Positions 1 through 9,481 are shown, numbered from the stretch's first letter. The stretch is DNA of 37,344 nucleotides from Gammaproteobacteria bacterium (GCA_021772935.1 JAJFLA010000022.1:1-37344); one strand, 5' to 3'. The notes: a model not told the origin generated them from the sequence alone. Numbers and translations are program-made.

Positions 1-38
1 GTTTTAGTAACTGATGAAATGCGGTGTTATTATGTGAC

Positions 39-108
39 AAAGCCTGAATCCCTTGTTGCTCAATAGTTTCTTCGCAGACCTATTGTAACAATAGAGATTC
101 GGGCTTTC
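39..108 (+). terminator. Long stem-loop, likely terminator of a gene left of the window
   Basis: AAGCCTGAATC near 40-51 pairs with GATTCGGGCTT near 95-106 (one G-U pair), enclosing a loop of about 45 nt that can itself fold. The right arm runs into CTTTCTTATTT, so the U-rich side suits rightward transcription. No gene of that orientation is visible inside the window. The desaturase on the other strand also ends nearby at 177, so the stem may serve both directions. Confidence 0.45.
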
Positions 109-176
109 TTATTTATCCCAACTGTGGGACAGCAGTGGCCGACCGGCTCCTTTGTACAAATCATATTTCAGTAATT

Positions 177-1313
177 TTACCCGACATACTGCGCTGTCAG
201 CATCATTACGCGCTTGCGCTGCATTTTCAACTCCCACTCCAGTTCCCGGTAACGAGCCGTGAGGGCACTTTGATCAATGGCATCAACCAGTTTTTGCCGG
301 CTTTGTTGCATACGATCCATCTGTAGCTGCTGCCACTCGGCGATGGTTTGTTTGAACTGTGCATACTCGGTTTCAAATAATTCACGCCAACGGGGGTTTT
401 CAACCGAGCCGTCAATTTTTGCCTGGGCCCGCTTAAACACCATCGCCAGGCGGGCACGCTGGATTTTAAAGTCTGGTGTGCGTTTCAGATTATTAGCCAG
501 ACCTATCCATGCACAAGTGGAAATAAACCACTTGTTGATGTCGTACTGCCACCAGCGAATGCCATTACGGTAATCGCTCTGAAACAAGTGGTGGAAATTG
601 TGGTAGCCCTCACCGTAAGTAACAATGGCAAGCACCCAGTTATCCCGTGCCGAGTTCTCGTCGGTATAAGGTCGGCTACCCCACATATGCGCCAGTGAGT
701 TGATAAAAAATGTTACATGATGACTAATAACCAGTCGCAATATACCAGCCAGCAGAAATACGCCCCAAACGTCATTAACCACCCAACCCAATAGCAACGG
801 TACGGCAATATTGGTAACCAGCACCAGCGGCCAATAGTACTTGTGCTGCCAGGCAACGATCCGGTCACGTTCAAGATCTGGTACTACACTCCAGTCCAGC
901 TTGCCACTTTCGTAGTCTCTCAACATCCAGCCAACATGTGCGAACCAGAAACCACGACCGATTGAATACGGGTCTTTATCATTGTTATCTACATCCCGGT
1001 GGTGAAAGCGATGCCGGATACACCAAACCAGAATGCTGTTCTGAATCGCCATGCCACCAACGATCGCCAGATACAAACGCATGATCCAGTGTGCTTCGTA
1101 GGCCCGGTGTGACCACAGGCGGTGGTACCCACTACCGATTCCGATGCCGCTCGCCACCAGTAAAACTGCGAAAAACACCCAAGCCCAGCCGCTAAAGCCG
1201 TAAACAATGCCATACCAGGGCACGATGGTCACTGCAGCCAAAAAGGTCAGGCCAAGTACCAGGGTAACAGGCCAGTTGATATCGGGCTTTTCGGTTTTAT
1301 CATTAATCGTCAT
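177..1313 (-). CDS. Membrane fatty acid desaturase, acyl-CoA delta-9 type
   Basis: 378 residues. This is an integral-membrane di-iron desaturase that would introduce a cis double bond into saturated acyl chains and so tune membrane fluidity. All three histidine boxes are present: HRLWSH at residues 64-69, HRFHH at 101-105 and HNFHH at 238-242. They are separated by hydrophobic segments at about 15-57, 75-97 and 163-208. The DPYS motif following the second box is typical of the stearoyl-CoA desaturase/DesC group. The last 100 residues are polar and helical (many Gln, Glu, Arg) and go beyond the minimal domain. The start is an ATG, with 86 nt to the next gene upstream. Exact substrate and regiospecificity are inferred from the family, not seen. 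Confidence 0.93.
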   Translation of the reverse strand: MTINDKTEKPDINWPVTLVLGLTFLAAVTIVPWYGIVYGFSGWAWVFFAVLLVASGIGIGSGYHRLWSHRAYEAHWIMRLYLAIVGGMAIQNSILVWCIRHRFHHRDVDNNDKDPYSIGRGFWFAHVGWMLRDYESGKLDWSVVPDLERDRIVAWQHKYYWPLVLVTNIAVPLLLGWVVNDVWGVFLLAGILRLVISHHVTFFINSLAHMWGSRPYTDENSARDNWVLAIVTYGEGYHNFHHLFQSDYRNGIRWWQYDINKWFISTCAWIGLANNLKRTPDFKIQRARLAMVFKRAQAKIDGSVENPRWRELFETEYAQFKQTIAEWQQLQMDRMQQSRQKLVDAIDQSALTARYRELEWELKMQRKRVMMLTAQYVG

Positions 1314-1399
1314 TAAAAATCACTCAAGATATGGGTATATAAGAACGTAGCATTCTATCGCAGACCGATATACAAGTCGTTAAAATTTCAATAAGAATA

Positions 1400-2173
1400 T
1401 CAGCTTCGTAAGCCTATCCCCCGATGCAAAAGCCACAAACACAAACTGGCCAACAACACAGCAAATATTCCCATAATGATATACGCGTAGCCTATTTCGA
1501 CATCCGATACACCCAGTATCCCGTAGCGAAAACCATTAACCATGTACAAAATTGGGTTAAGTGTCGAAACCTTCTGCCAGACTTCCGGCAACAGGTTGAT
1601 AGAATAGAAGACTCCACCCAAGTAGGTCAACGGTGTCAGGATAAAGGTTGGAACAATCGCTATATCATCAAATTTATTGGCAAATATGGCATTGACCATG
1701 CCTGCCATAGCAAACACGACAGAGGTCATCAACAAGACCGAAACCATGATTAACGGGTGCTGAATCTCGACTCGTGTGAACAACAAAGAAACCAACATCA
1801 CCACCAAGCCAACCATGATGCCTCGGGCCATTGCGCCGGTCACATAACCGGCCAGGATGACCCAACTCGGCAGCGGTGAAATCAATAATTCTTCAATATG
1901 TCGGCCGAATTTGGCACCAAAAAAGGATGAAACCATATTCCCGTAGGAGCTGGTTATTACGGACATCATAATCAGCCCTGGAACGATGAACTGCATATAA
2001 TCGAACCCACCCATTTCGCCGATGCGACGACCAATCAGGTTGCCAAAAATAACAAAATAAAGTGTCATGGTTATTGCTGGAGGAACCACGGTCTGGGCCC
2101 AGATGCGCAAAATGCGCGTGACCTCCTTGCGCACGATGGTTTTATATCCCACCCAGTTCACTGCCTCACTCAT
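1400..2173 (-). CDS. ABC-2 type exporter permease, YadH-like
   Basis: 257 residues with six hydrophobic segments in the ABC2_membrane arrangement: a short cytosolic N-terminus, two helices, the conserved stretch around residues 90-130, then four helices. It would form the membrane channel of a two-component exporter together with the ATPase encoded just upstream, whose stop codon overlaps this start by 4 nt. The segment FILTPLTYLGGVFYSINLLP near residues 177-196 is characteristic of the YadH/NodJ/DrrB type of permease. The transported substrate cannot be told from the sequence. Confidence 0.9.
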   Translation of the reverse strand: MSEAVNWVGYKTIVRKEVTRILRIWAQTVVPPAITMTLYFVIFGNLIGRRIGEMGGFDYMQFIVPGLIMMSVITSSYGNMVSSFFGAKFGRHIEELLISPLPSWVILAGYVTGAMARGIMVGLVVMLVSLLFTRVEIQHPLIMVSVLLMTSVVFAMAGMVNAIFANKFDDIAIVPTFILTPLTYLGGVFYSINLLPEVWQKVSTLNPILYMVNGFRYGILGVSDVEIGYAYIIMGIFAVLLASLCLWLLHRGIGLRS

Positions 2174-3090
2174 ATGACGCTACCTTTGTCGACCAAACGC
2201 AAAAACAACTCTTCAAGGCGGTTGGCCTTATTGCGCATACTGAGCACACGTACACCCAAATGATCCAGCGCTGAAAACAAAGCATTCAATGATTTCTTTT
2301 TTGGCAGTGAGGCCTCAAGCGTGAACTCGTCACGCAATTTGAAATGCATGCCTTCGACCTGTGGTTCCACCAACAAAGATTCTCGCAGGTCGAGCACAAA
2401 CGTTTCTACATCCAAAGTTCCCAATAATGTTTTCATATCGGTGTTACGGACGATTTCCCCGTGATCGATGATAGCAATATTGCGACATAGCTCCTCCGCC
2501 TCCTCTAAATAGTGCGTGGTTAAAATCACGGTGGTTCCGTTCTCATTGATCTCACGGACAAACTCCCACATCGATCTTCTGATTTCGATATCCACACCTG
2601 CTGTTGGCTCATCAAGTATCAACAGCTTTGGTTCATTGACCATCGCGCGGGCAATCATCAACCGCCGCTTCATACCACCCGACAACTCCCGTGAAACCTT
2701 GTCACGCTTGTCCCATAACTGTAACTGCTTAAGGTATTTTTCAGCTCGTTTCAGGGCCGTTTTACGGTTGATGCCGTAATAACCCGCCTGGTTAACAATG
2801 ATCTCAAGCGGTTTCTCAAACTGGTTGAAATTCAGCTCCTGTGGGACTAAGCCAATATACGACATGGCCATTGAACGTTGTTGCTGCACACTGGCACCAA
2901 AAACACGCACTTCTCCCGAGCTGGCGTTAACCAGTGAGCTGATGATGCCGATCAAGGTCGATTTGCCGGCACCGTTCGGCCCTAACAGTGCAAAAAAACT
3001 ACCTTCTTCGACATGTAGAGAAATGCTTTTCAGTGCCTCGACACCATTGGCATATGTTTTGGTCAGATTGTCGACTTGTAATGCATACAT
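2170..3090 (-). CDS. ABC exporter ATP-binding protein, YadG-like
   Basis: 306 residues from the ATG at 3090. A longer open frame exists to 3171, but homology-like sequence (MYALQVDNLTKTY) begins only here. Walker A is GPNGAGKST at about residues 37-45, the signature is LSGGMKRR, Walker B is LLILDEPTAGVD, and the H-loop is LTTHYLEEAEEL. The C-terminal 70 residues are the accessory domain seen in YadG/DrrA-type ATPases. It energises the permease encoded by the overlapping downstream gene. The upstream region to 3245 is a divergent promoter region shared with the peptidase operon. Confidence 0.92.
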   Translation of the reverse strand: MYALQVDNLTKTYANGVEALKSISLHVEEGSFFALLGPNGAGKSTLIGIISSLVNASSGEVRVFGASVQQQRSMAMSYIGLVPQELNFNQFEKPLEIIVNQAGYYGINRKTALKRAEKYLKQLQLWDKRDKVSRELSGGMKRRLMIARAMVNEPKLLILDEPTAGVDIEIRRSMWEFVREINENGTTVILTTHYLEEAEELCRNIAIIDHGEIVRNTDMKTLLGTLDVETFVLDLRESLLVEPQVEGMHFKLRDEFTLEASLPKKKSLNALFSALDHLGVRVLSMRNKANRLEELFLRLVDKGSVI

Positions 3091-3245
3091 ATGCAGGCTG
3101 GCCCGGAGTCTGTGAGCGGTTATTATACGGGTGAAAACTACCGTTGCGGGGTTTCGGTATTCGTCTTGCACGCCGTGACGATTAGCCTATAGACTGTGAA
3201 GAGTTGACTCACTACCCTGATCTCCGGTCAGAAGATATTAGCAAG

Positions 3246-4712
3246 ATGAAAACTTTTTTAATGCACTCAATGATAGTGTTGTTAATCACACTGTCACCGC
3301 CAGCTTCAGCCCTGCCAGATTCGAATCAAGTCGAGTTCAGCAACTGTATGCTTGCCCTTCCCGGCACAAATTTGTCTGCTGGTGCTCGGTGTGGCTCGAT
3401 TGATGTTCCCGAAAACCCGGCAGAGCCTGAAGGCCGGAAAATCAAGCTGAAAATTGCCATGGCACCTGCAACCGGTAAGACCACTGAACCCGACCCGGTT
3501 TTCTTTTTTGCAGGCGGCCCGGGACAGGCGGCCAGTGAAACATGGGTCATGCTGCGGTCAGTGTTGAATAAAATACGCAAGAGCCGCGACATCGTGATGA
3601 TCGATCAACGTGGCACTGGTCAGTCCAACAAACTGACATGCAAATCTGAACTTGAAGAGGACCTTAATCAGGAAATTGATCTTGATCTGATCCGAACCGA
3701 AACCGAAAAATGCCTGGCCGAACTCGATGGTGATCCTCGTTTTTACACCACTACCATCGCTATGGGTGACTACAACCAGGTCCGCGAAGCTATGGGCTAT
3801 GACAAAATTAACCTTATGGGCGTTTCCTACGGCACACGCGCCGCGCAGGTGTACCTTAGGCTGTTCCCGGAGAGCGTACGAACGGTAACCCTTGATAGTG
3901 TGATACCGATGCAGTTAGCACTGGGTCAGGAACATGCACCCATGCTGGATCGCAGTGTGAAATTTGTGTTCGAAGATTGTGCAAATGACGAGGTCTGCAA
4001 CTCCCTCTATCCACACCACGCTGAAGAGTTGAATACTTTGTTCATGCAGCTACGCAAGCAGCCCAGACAAATCGCGATCATCAATCCGGTCAGCGGTGAG
4101 CCACAAGCTATACGCCTGACAGCCGACACGCTGGCTGTTGCCATCCGTTTCCTCAGTTACGCCAGTGAAACCCAGGCCCTGATTCCATTGCTGGTACATG
4201 AGGCCTTGACCACCGGGAATCTGTCACGCCTTGCCAGTCAGGCCACGCTTGTCATGACCGGGCTAAACGAGATGCTGGCCCGTGGCATGGAGCTATCAGT
4301 GCTGTGCAGTGAGGATTACCCCTTCATCGACCTGTCCGTTGATCATAGCAACACGCTCATGGGCAACCTGTTTTTAGAAATTATCGGTTTGCAATGTGAT
4401 GTCTGGCCACGCGGTGAAGTGCCAGAAGACTTTCACCAGCCAGTAGTGTCAAACGTTCCTGTTTTGTTGATGTCTGGCGAACGCGACCCGGTCACTCCAC
4501 CGCATTACGCAGCTACGGCGGCTGAATCTTTTTCTAACAAGTTGAACCTGGTTGCTCGTGGTCAAGCCCATTCTGTCATGGCAAACGTCTGTTTGCGTGA
4601 CATCACCACGGCATTTATCGCTCAAGGTAGTATCGAAGGTCTGGACACAGCTTGCGTGGAAAACATCCGGCCAGCCCCATTTTTTACCAGTCTTCTTGGC
4701 CCCAACCCATGA
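3246..4712 (+). CDS. Secreted alpha/beta hydrolase, tripeptidyl aminopeptidase-like
   Basis: 488 residues from the ATG at 3246, chosen because a standard signal peptide starts there (MKTFLMHSMIVLLITL then SPPASA). The frame is open from 3204, which would put 14 extra residues before it. This is an alpha/beta hydrolase of the SCO7095/TAP group: oxyanion loop GGPGQAA at about residues 90-96, DQRGTGQS at about 120-127, and nucleophile elbow GVSYG with Ser at about residue 194. Near the C-terminus, SGERDPVTPP carries the acid and GQAHSV the histidine. Proteins of this family release short peptides from substrate N-termini outside the cytoplasm. It is the first gene of an operon with an ABC exporter (4-nt overlap), so it may act on an exported peptide, but that is inference. 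Confidence 0.88.
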   Translation: MKTFLMHSMIVLLITLSPPASALPDSNQVEFSNCMLALPGTNLSAGARCGSIDVPENPAEPEGRKIKLKIAMAPATGKTTEPDPVFFFAGGPGQAASETWVMLRSVLNKIRKSRDIVMIDQRGTGQSNKLTCKSELEEDLNQEIDLDLIRTETEKCLAELDGDPRFYTTTIAMGDYNQVREAMGYDKINLMGVSYGTRAAQVYLRLFPESVRTVTLDSVIPMQLALGQEHAPMLDRSVKFVFEDCANDEVCNSLYPHHAEELNTLFMQLRKQPRQIAIINPVSGEPQAIRLTADTLAVAIRFLSYASETQALIPLLVHEALTTGNLSRLASQATLVMTGLNEMLARGMELSVLCSEDYPFIDLSVDHSNTLMGNLFLEIIGLQCDVWPRGEVPEDFHQPVVSNVPVLLMSGERDPVTPPHYAATAAESFSNKLNLVARGQAHSVMANVCLRDITTAFIAQGSIEGLDTACVENIRPAPFFTSLLGPNP

Positions 4713-5443
4713 TAAAAGTAAAAAACCTGCATAAGTCGTTTGGCAAAATCAAAGCTGTCAGAGGGATTTCATTTGAAGTCCATGATGGTGAAATCACCGG
4801 CTTGTTAGGCCCCAATGGTGCTGGCAAAACCACTACGCTGAGGATGTTGTACTCATTACTGCCTCCTGATGAAGGTGAAATACGCATTGACGGTCTGGAT
4901 CCCGCTAAAGACGCTATGTCCATCAAGCGCACCCTGGGTGTCGTGCCGGACAGCCGCGGCTTGTATACCCGAATGAGTGCACGCGAAAACATTGTGTATT
5001 ACGGTGAGTTACATGGTATGTCTTGCAAAGATATCAACACACGTGTTGAAGAACTGGTCGGCACCCTGGACATGACAGATTTCATTGACCGCCGTACTGA
5101 AGGCTTTTCTCAGGGACAACGGGTCAAAGTCGCGATTGCTCGCGCCATGGTGCACAAACCACAAACTGTCATGCTGGACGAGCCCAGCAACGGGCTTGAT
5201 GTGATGAGCACCCGGGCCTTGCGACGATACATTCTCGGTCTGAAGAATGCCGGTCATTCCGTTATTCTGTCGACCCATATCATGCAGGAGGTTGCGGCCT
5301 TGTGTGACCGCATTATCATCATCGCCGATGGACAGATAGCGGCTGACGGAAGTGCCCAGGATCTACTACAGAAAAGTGGTTGTAACACGCTTGAAGATGC
5401 TTTTGTGCACTTGATCGGTTCGGAAGAAGGTTTGCTGGCATGA
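4709..5443 (+). CDS. ABC transporter ATP-binding protein, NatA-like
   Basis: 244 residues from the ATG at 4709, which overlaps the upstream stop codon as ATGA. A longer frame starts inside the peptidase gene and is not needed. Walker A is GPNGAGKTT, the signature is FSQGQRVKV (SQGQ instead of SGGQ, as in NatA-type proteins), Walker B is VMLDEPSNGLD, and the H-loop is LSTHIMQEV. It pairs with the permease encoded by the next, 4-nt-overlapping gene. NatAB of Bacillus extrudes sodium; the substrate here is unknown. Confidence 0.91.
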   Translation: MIKVKNLHKSFGKIKAVRGISFEVHDGEITGLLGPNGAGKTTTLRMLYSLLPPDEGEIRIDGLDPAKDAMSIKRTLGVVPDSRGLYTRMSARENIVYYGELHGMSCKDINTRVEELVGTLDMTDFIDRRTEGFSQGQRVKVAIARAMVHKPQTVMLDEPSNGLDVMSTRALRRYILGLKNAGHSVILSTHIMQEVAALCDRIIIIADGQIAADGSAQDLLQKSGCNTLEDAFVHLIGSEEGLLA

Positions 5444-6615
5444 GTGGTCTGATGACGGTTTATAAAAAAGAGGTGCGTGAAAACCTGCGCGACCGACGCT
5501 CGCTTTTCAACTCTGTACTACTTGGGCCTATCCTGTTTCCAATACTGTTCATCGGTTTGGCCTACTTCGCTGGCAACAAGCAACAGGAACGTGCCGAAAA
5601 GATTCTGGAAGTGCCCGTGGTGGGAGCACAACACGCTGCCAACCTGGTGAGTTTTCTTGAACAACAAGGCGTCATGATCCAGCCGGCACCAGAAGATCCA
5701 GAGGCTTCTGTCAGGGCCCAGGAGGTGCAGGTCATAATTCGTATTCCTGAGCAATTTCCTTCGCAATGGAAAAGCGGTAAACCGGCAGTTGTTGAATTAA
5801 TCGCCGACCCCTCACGAAGGGAGTCTGATATTCCGATGCAACGGATAAGAGGTCTTTTGAATGCCTATGGCGCCCAAATCGGACAATTACGCTTACAACT
5901 ACGAGGGGTTTCACCGAACCTTCGCTCCGCTATCATGGTCAAGGACGTTGATTTATCCACACCACAAAGCCGCGGCATGCTTGTTATGATTATGCTGCCC
6001 TACGTACTCATGATCACCGCCTTCACAGGTGGTATGCATTTAGCCATTGATTCGACAGCGGGTGAAAAGGAGCGCAAGTCGCTAGAGCCTTTATTGATCA
6101 ACCCGGTTCCGCGTTGGCAGATCATGTTGGGTAAAATGTCAGCTACAGCGACCTATGCGTTTGCATCGCTGTCACTGACTCTGTTGGCCTTTCGGTTTGC
6201 TTTTCCATTGTTACCGACAGGTGCTCTTGGTGTCGACCTGAATCTGGGCATCAAGGCAATCAGTGGCATATTGCTCGCGGTTGCGCCCGTGGTTGTTTTG
6301 GCCGCCGCCATGTTAACCACATTGGCCTCGCTTGCAAAAAGCCTGCGGGAAGCCCAGTCTTATATGGGCCTGGTTTTCATGATCCCGATGATCCCCAGTT
6401 TGATTTTTATGGTTAACCCGATGAAACCAGAAACCTGGATGATGGCAATCCCCATGTTTTCTCAGAACCTGTTGATCGGTGAGTATGTGCGGGGTGAATC
6501 GGTCAGCCTGCTATGGTTGGCCATGTCGATGGGCAGCACATTATTGCTTGGGTTTGGCGTTGCCGCAATTGCCGCCACCTTGTTTAGCCGGCCAAGAATT
6601 GTGTTTTCTAATTAG
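5440..6615 (+). CDS. ABC-2 exporter permease, NatB-like, with large extracytoplasmic loop
   Basis: 391 residues. One N-terminal helix at about residues 24-44 is followed by an extracytoplasmic domain of about 140 residues and then a bundle of five or six helices from about residue 178. This is the ABC2_membrane_3 layout of NatB and of YhaP-type permeases. The motif STAGEKERKSLEPLLINPV around residues 205-223 is the conserved coupling region of this subfamily. The start overlaps the ATPase stop (ATGA), so the two are translationally coupled. Confidence 0.9.
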   Translation: MSGLMTVYKKEVRENLRDRRSLFNSVLLGPILFPILFIGLAYFAGNKQQERAEKILEVPVVGAQHAANLVSFLEQQGVMIQPAPEDPEASVRAQEVQVIIRIPEQFPSQWKSGKPAVVELIADPSRRESDIPMQRIRGLLNAYGAQIGQLRLQLRGVSPNLRSAIMVKDVDLSTPQSRGMLVMIMLPYVLMITAFTGGMHLAIDSTAGEKERKSLEPLLINPVPRWQIMLGKMSATATYAFASLSLTLLAFRFAFPLLPTGALGVDLNLGIKAISGILLAVAPVVVLAAAMLTTLASLAKSLREAQSYMGLVFMIPMIPSLIFMVNPMKPETWMMAIPMFSQNLLIGEYVRGESVSLLWLAMSMGSTLLLGFGVAAIAATLFSRPRIVFSN

Positions 6616-6627
6616 GAACAGTACAAC

Positions 6628-7158
6628 ATGAAAAATATCCTGCTTTTACTTCTCTTCACTGTATTGTCAGCCCCGGTGATTGCTGGCGAACCACCTGCGC
6701 TGGGCTCCGATGCCCCGCCTTTTAATCTTCAGGATCAAAATGGCGAGTGGCATCAACTCTCGGACTACCATGGACAATGGCTGGCTGTTTATTTCTATCC
6801 CCGTGACGATACCCCTGGTTGCACCACTGAGGCTTGCAACTTCCGCGACAACATTTATGCATTCAAAGCCATTGGCGCAGCGATCATTGGTATCAGTGTT
6901 GATGATGTCGAGTCACATAAAAAGTTTTCTGATAAATACAAAATTCCATTTACAATTCTGGCAGACGAAGACAGTGATACCGCAGCAGCTTATGGCGTGT
7001 TACGGGACTATAAATTAATCAAACTGGCAAGCCGTCAGTCATTTCTGCTTGACCCTGAAGGAAAAATCGCCAAACACTATGTCGACGTAGACCCGGATAC
7101 TCATACCGATCAGGTACTTGCAGATATTAAGGCCTTAATGGCTGAAGCCACATCCTGA
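6628..7158 (+). CDS. Exported peroxiredoxin of the PrxQ/Bcp type
   Basis: 176 residues. The protein opens with a signal peptide (MKNILLLLLFTVLSAPVIAG), which is unusual for Bcp proteins that are normally cytoplasmic. The AhpC/TSA domain holds the peroxidatic Cys65 in DTPGCT and a second Cys at 70, the CxxxxC spacing of atypical two-cysteine PrxQ. It would reduce hydroperoxides in the periplasm and needs a thiol donor there. It lies 12 nt after the ABC permease gene and probably ends that operon. No lipobox is seen. Confidence 0.9.
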   Translation: MKNILLLLLFTVLSAPVIAGEPPALGSDAPPFNLQDQNGEWHQLSDYHGQWLAVYFYPRDDTPGCTTEACNFRDNIYAFKAIGAAIIGISVDDVESHKKFSDKYKIPFTILADEDSDTAAAYGVLRDYKLIKLASRQSFLLDPEGKIAKHYVDVDPDTHTDQVLADIKALMAEATS

Positions 7159-7193
7159 CTTACCCAAGAAAGCCGCAGTCACACACTTTACCA

Positions 7194-7220
7194 GCGGCGC
7201 CGGGGGCAACCCCGGGCGGC
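7194..7220. terminator. GC-rich hairpin between convergent genes
   Basis: CCGGGG at 7200-7205 pairs with CCCCGG at 7210-7215 around a GCAA tetraloop, and the flanks can extend it with a bulge. It sits between the converging peroxiredoxin and amidohydrolase genes. There is no U tract on either side, so termination is inferred from position and stem strength. Confidence 0.4.
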
Positions 7221-7232
7221 ACTAAACCCGTC

Positions 7233-8795
7233 TTATTGGTCACCCAGTCCGCCACTTTCAGCCTTGGCATCGCGTACGATCTTTCGCACGTCTGATAACA
7301 GCTCTTTGGCATCAAATACGATGCCATCCTTGATCGTGTACTTCACACCACCCACGCGCGTGGGTTTGTTGTCTGCGCCCAGCTTAAAGTGACCAGTGCC
7401 ATACAAGACTTTGAAATTGGCAATCGGGTTTTCTTCCGTTATCACCAGATCAGCGAGTTTTCCAGAACGCACAGAGCCAAGCTGATCATCCATGTTCAGG
7501 ACTTGTGCCCCGAGAAACGTAGCCGAGCGTAACACTTCAAGTGGGTGGAAGCCGGCTTCTTGCAATAACTCCATTTCCCTTATGTAACCAAAACCATAGA
7601 GCTTCCATATATATCCGGCATCGGAACCCAGTGTGACCCGACCACCGTGGTTTTTATAGTCGTTGAGAAATCGCATCCAGATCTTAAAGTTGTTTTTCCA
7701 GGCGACTTCGTCAGCTGTGGTCCAGTCATGCCAGTAGGAGCCATGTGATATCAGTGACGGTTGAAAAAAATGCCACAATGAAGGTGGTGTATATTCTTTC
7801 TGCCAGTCAGCATTCATTTCGCGCATCAGGTCACGGCTGGCTTCATAAATGGTCAATGTGGGATTGATCGTGAAATCCAGTGCAATGAGTTCATCACGTA
7901 CCTGATTCCACTTTGACGAACCCGGTTTAGCCGTCTGTGCCCACAAACGACCGGCTTCACCAAAGCGGTGCTGCTCATTCGTGTAGTTATAGCCCGGCGG
8001 GTAATCCTGGATAACCTGATTGGTAAACATAGCCTCCGGCAATCCGTACCAATGTTCCATCGTAGTCATACCGGCGCGGGCAGAATCCAGCACATTCCAG
8101 CTCACGACATCCAGTTGGGCGTGGTGCATAGCTGAACCCAGACCTTGTTTGTTTGCCTCGTCCAGTGCAGCCTGCATAATCCTTGCCGATGCACCGAAGA
8201 ATTTGATGCCCACCGCACCTTTTTTAGCAACCTTCCTGACCCAGCGACGGGCGTCTTCTTCGGTAAGGAACGGCCCTTTTTCACCCTGACCAAACACCAC
8301 ATATGGGAAAATTCTTGGTGAAGTTATTTCATTTTTTTTGCTGCGCGCCTGCTGTGCCAGCACCCAATCCAGTCCATTGCCACTGCCGGGCTCACGGATA
8401 GACGTGATGCCATGACCCAGCCAGAGTTTGGCGACATACTCCGCTGACACTCCCTGTGCATCCCCACCAAAATGCGCATGTAAATCAACAAAGCCAGGCA
8501 GTAAGTAATGCCCATCCAGTTCCATTACACGATCACCCGGCAGGGCCGTGATGCGTTTGGCCTCGGGTACCGGTTGGTATAAACCCAGGTTTTTGATCTG
8601 AGCGATCCGGTTGCCTTCGATGAGTACATCCATAGGTCCGACGGGTGGCGCACCCTCACCATTTACGACGATAACCCCACGTAGAATCAGGCGTTCAAAT
8701 GGTCCTTCCCCACGCTGCCGATCCGGGATAAATTGCGGTGCCGCGTATACGTTCAACGATAGTATAACGATCAGAATTTTTATTAAACTTTTCAT
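7233..8795 (-). CDS. Exported amidohydrolase family protein
   Basis: 520 residues with a signal peptide (MKSLIKILIVILSLNVYA). It belongs to the metal-dependent amidohydrolase superfamily: the first metal motif HAHFGG has His106 and His108, then GIKFFGAS (candidate bridging lysine), HHAQLD, and LGSDAGYIW carrying the final aspartate. The C-terminal composite beta-sandwich closes with the common LADLVI segment. Such exported enzymes hydrolyse cyclic amides, or act as prolidase-like enzymes on short peptides. The substrate cannot be named. It is transcribed divergently from the CDGSH gene. Confidence 0.88.
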   Translation of the reverse strand: MKSLIKILIVILSLNVYAAPQFIPDRQRGEGPFERLILRGVIVVNGEGAPPVGPMDVLIEGNRIAQIKNLGLYQPVPEAKRITALPGDRVMELDGHYLLPGFVDLHAHFGGDAQGVSAEYVAKLWLGHGITSIREPGSGNGLDWVLAQQARSKKNEITSPRIFPYVVFGQGEKGPFLTEEDARRWVRKVAKKGAVGIKFFGASARIMQAALDEANKQGLGSAMHHAQLDVVSWNVLDSARAGMTTMEHWYGLPEAMFTNQVIQDYPPGYNYTNEQHRFGEAGRLWAQTAKPGSSKWNQVRDELIALDFTINPTLTIYEASRDLMREMNADWQKEYTPPSLWHFFQPSLISHGSYWHDWTTADEVAWKNNFKIWMRFLNDYKNHGGRVTLGSDAGYIWKLYGFGYIREMELLQEAGFHPLEVLRSATFLGAQVLNMDDQLGSVRSGKLADLVITEENPIANFKVLYGTGHFKLGADNKPTRVGGVKYTIKDGIVFDAKELLSDVRKIVRDAKAESGGLGDQ

Positions 8796-8875
8796 TAAGA
8801 CCTTGTATTTATTGATAGAAAGTGTATTCTGGTATTCCTAGTATAAAAGGATAAGGACATCCTGGAGGACTTGTC

Positions 8876-9481
8876 ATGGGCTCTGCAACCAAGGCATATA
8901 TCAAGCCACACCGTCAGTCTGATTCAGATCAACTCTCTGCGGCACCGGAATCAAACTCCAACCCGAACAGCCCCACTGTACCAGAAACAGTAGTTAAAAA
9001 ATCGGAGTCCACGGATGAGAAGGCTCTTGATCGCTGGTTCCTTGAACAACGTGGCAACAAACGTGTTCCCAAGCGTCTGAACATACCAAATGAGCTACTG
9101 GTTACGACTGCTGGTCAGCTGAAGTTAATAGGCAACATTACATTAATCAATGAAGACGGCAGTGTCACACGTGCAAATAACCTTAACCTGTGTCGCTGCG
9201 GGGCTTCAAACAACAGGCCATTTTGTGACGAACAGCATCTGGAAGTAGAGTTTTTTGATGGTGGAGCTGTTACGCGACCCTCCGATTGCATGCCGGTGAC
9301 TCAACCCCAGTCCCTTACCGTAACCTGTGTAAAGGACGGTCCGTTAAAGTTTCGCGGTTACCTGCGTATTTACAATAAAAAAGGCCAGGAATGTATCACC
9401 ACGAGTGGCGCGCTGTGTCGTTGTGGAAAATCCAGCAAGAAGCCATTTTGTGACAATGGTCAGAGCTGCGAAGGCGGCTGA
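8876..9481 (+). CDS. CDGSH iron-sulfur domain protein with two motifs
   Basis: 201 residues, with a strong Shine-Dalgarno (GGAGG) ahead of the ATG. The first 60 residues are polar and low complexity. Two CDGSH-type motifs follow. The first is CRCGASNNRPFCDEQH, with Cys106, Cys108, Cys117 and His121, the full 3-Cys/1-His set for a [2Fe-2S] cluster. The second is CRCGKSSKKPFCDNGQ, with Cys181, Cys183 and Cys192, but Gln at the ligand position (196) and an extra Cys198 nearby. A region between them resembles the DUF1271/YjdI-like part found in bacterial tandem-CDGSH proteins. A role in electron transfer or redox sensing is inferred from the family. Confidence 0.88.
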   Translation: MGSATKAYIKPHRQSDSDQLSAAPESNSNPNSPTVPETVVKKSESTDEKALDRWFLEQRGNKRVPKRLNIPNELLVTTAGQLKLIGNITLINEDGSVTRANNLNLCRCGASNNRPFCDEQHLEVEFFDGGAVTRPSDCMPVTQPQSLTVTCVKDGPLKFRGYLRIYNKKGQECITTSGALCRCGKSSKKPFCDNGQSCEGG

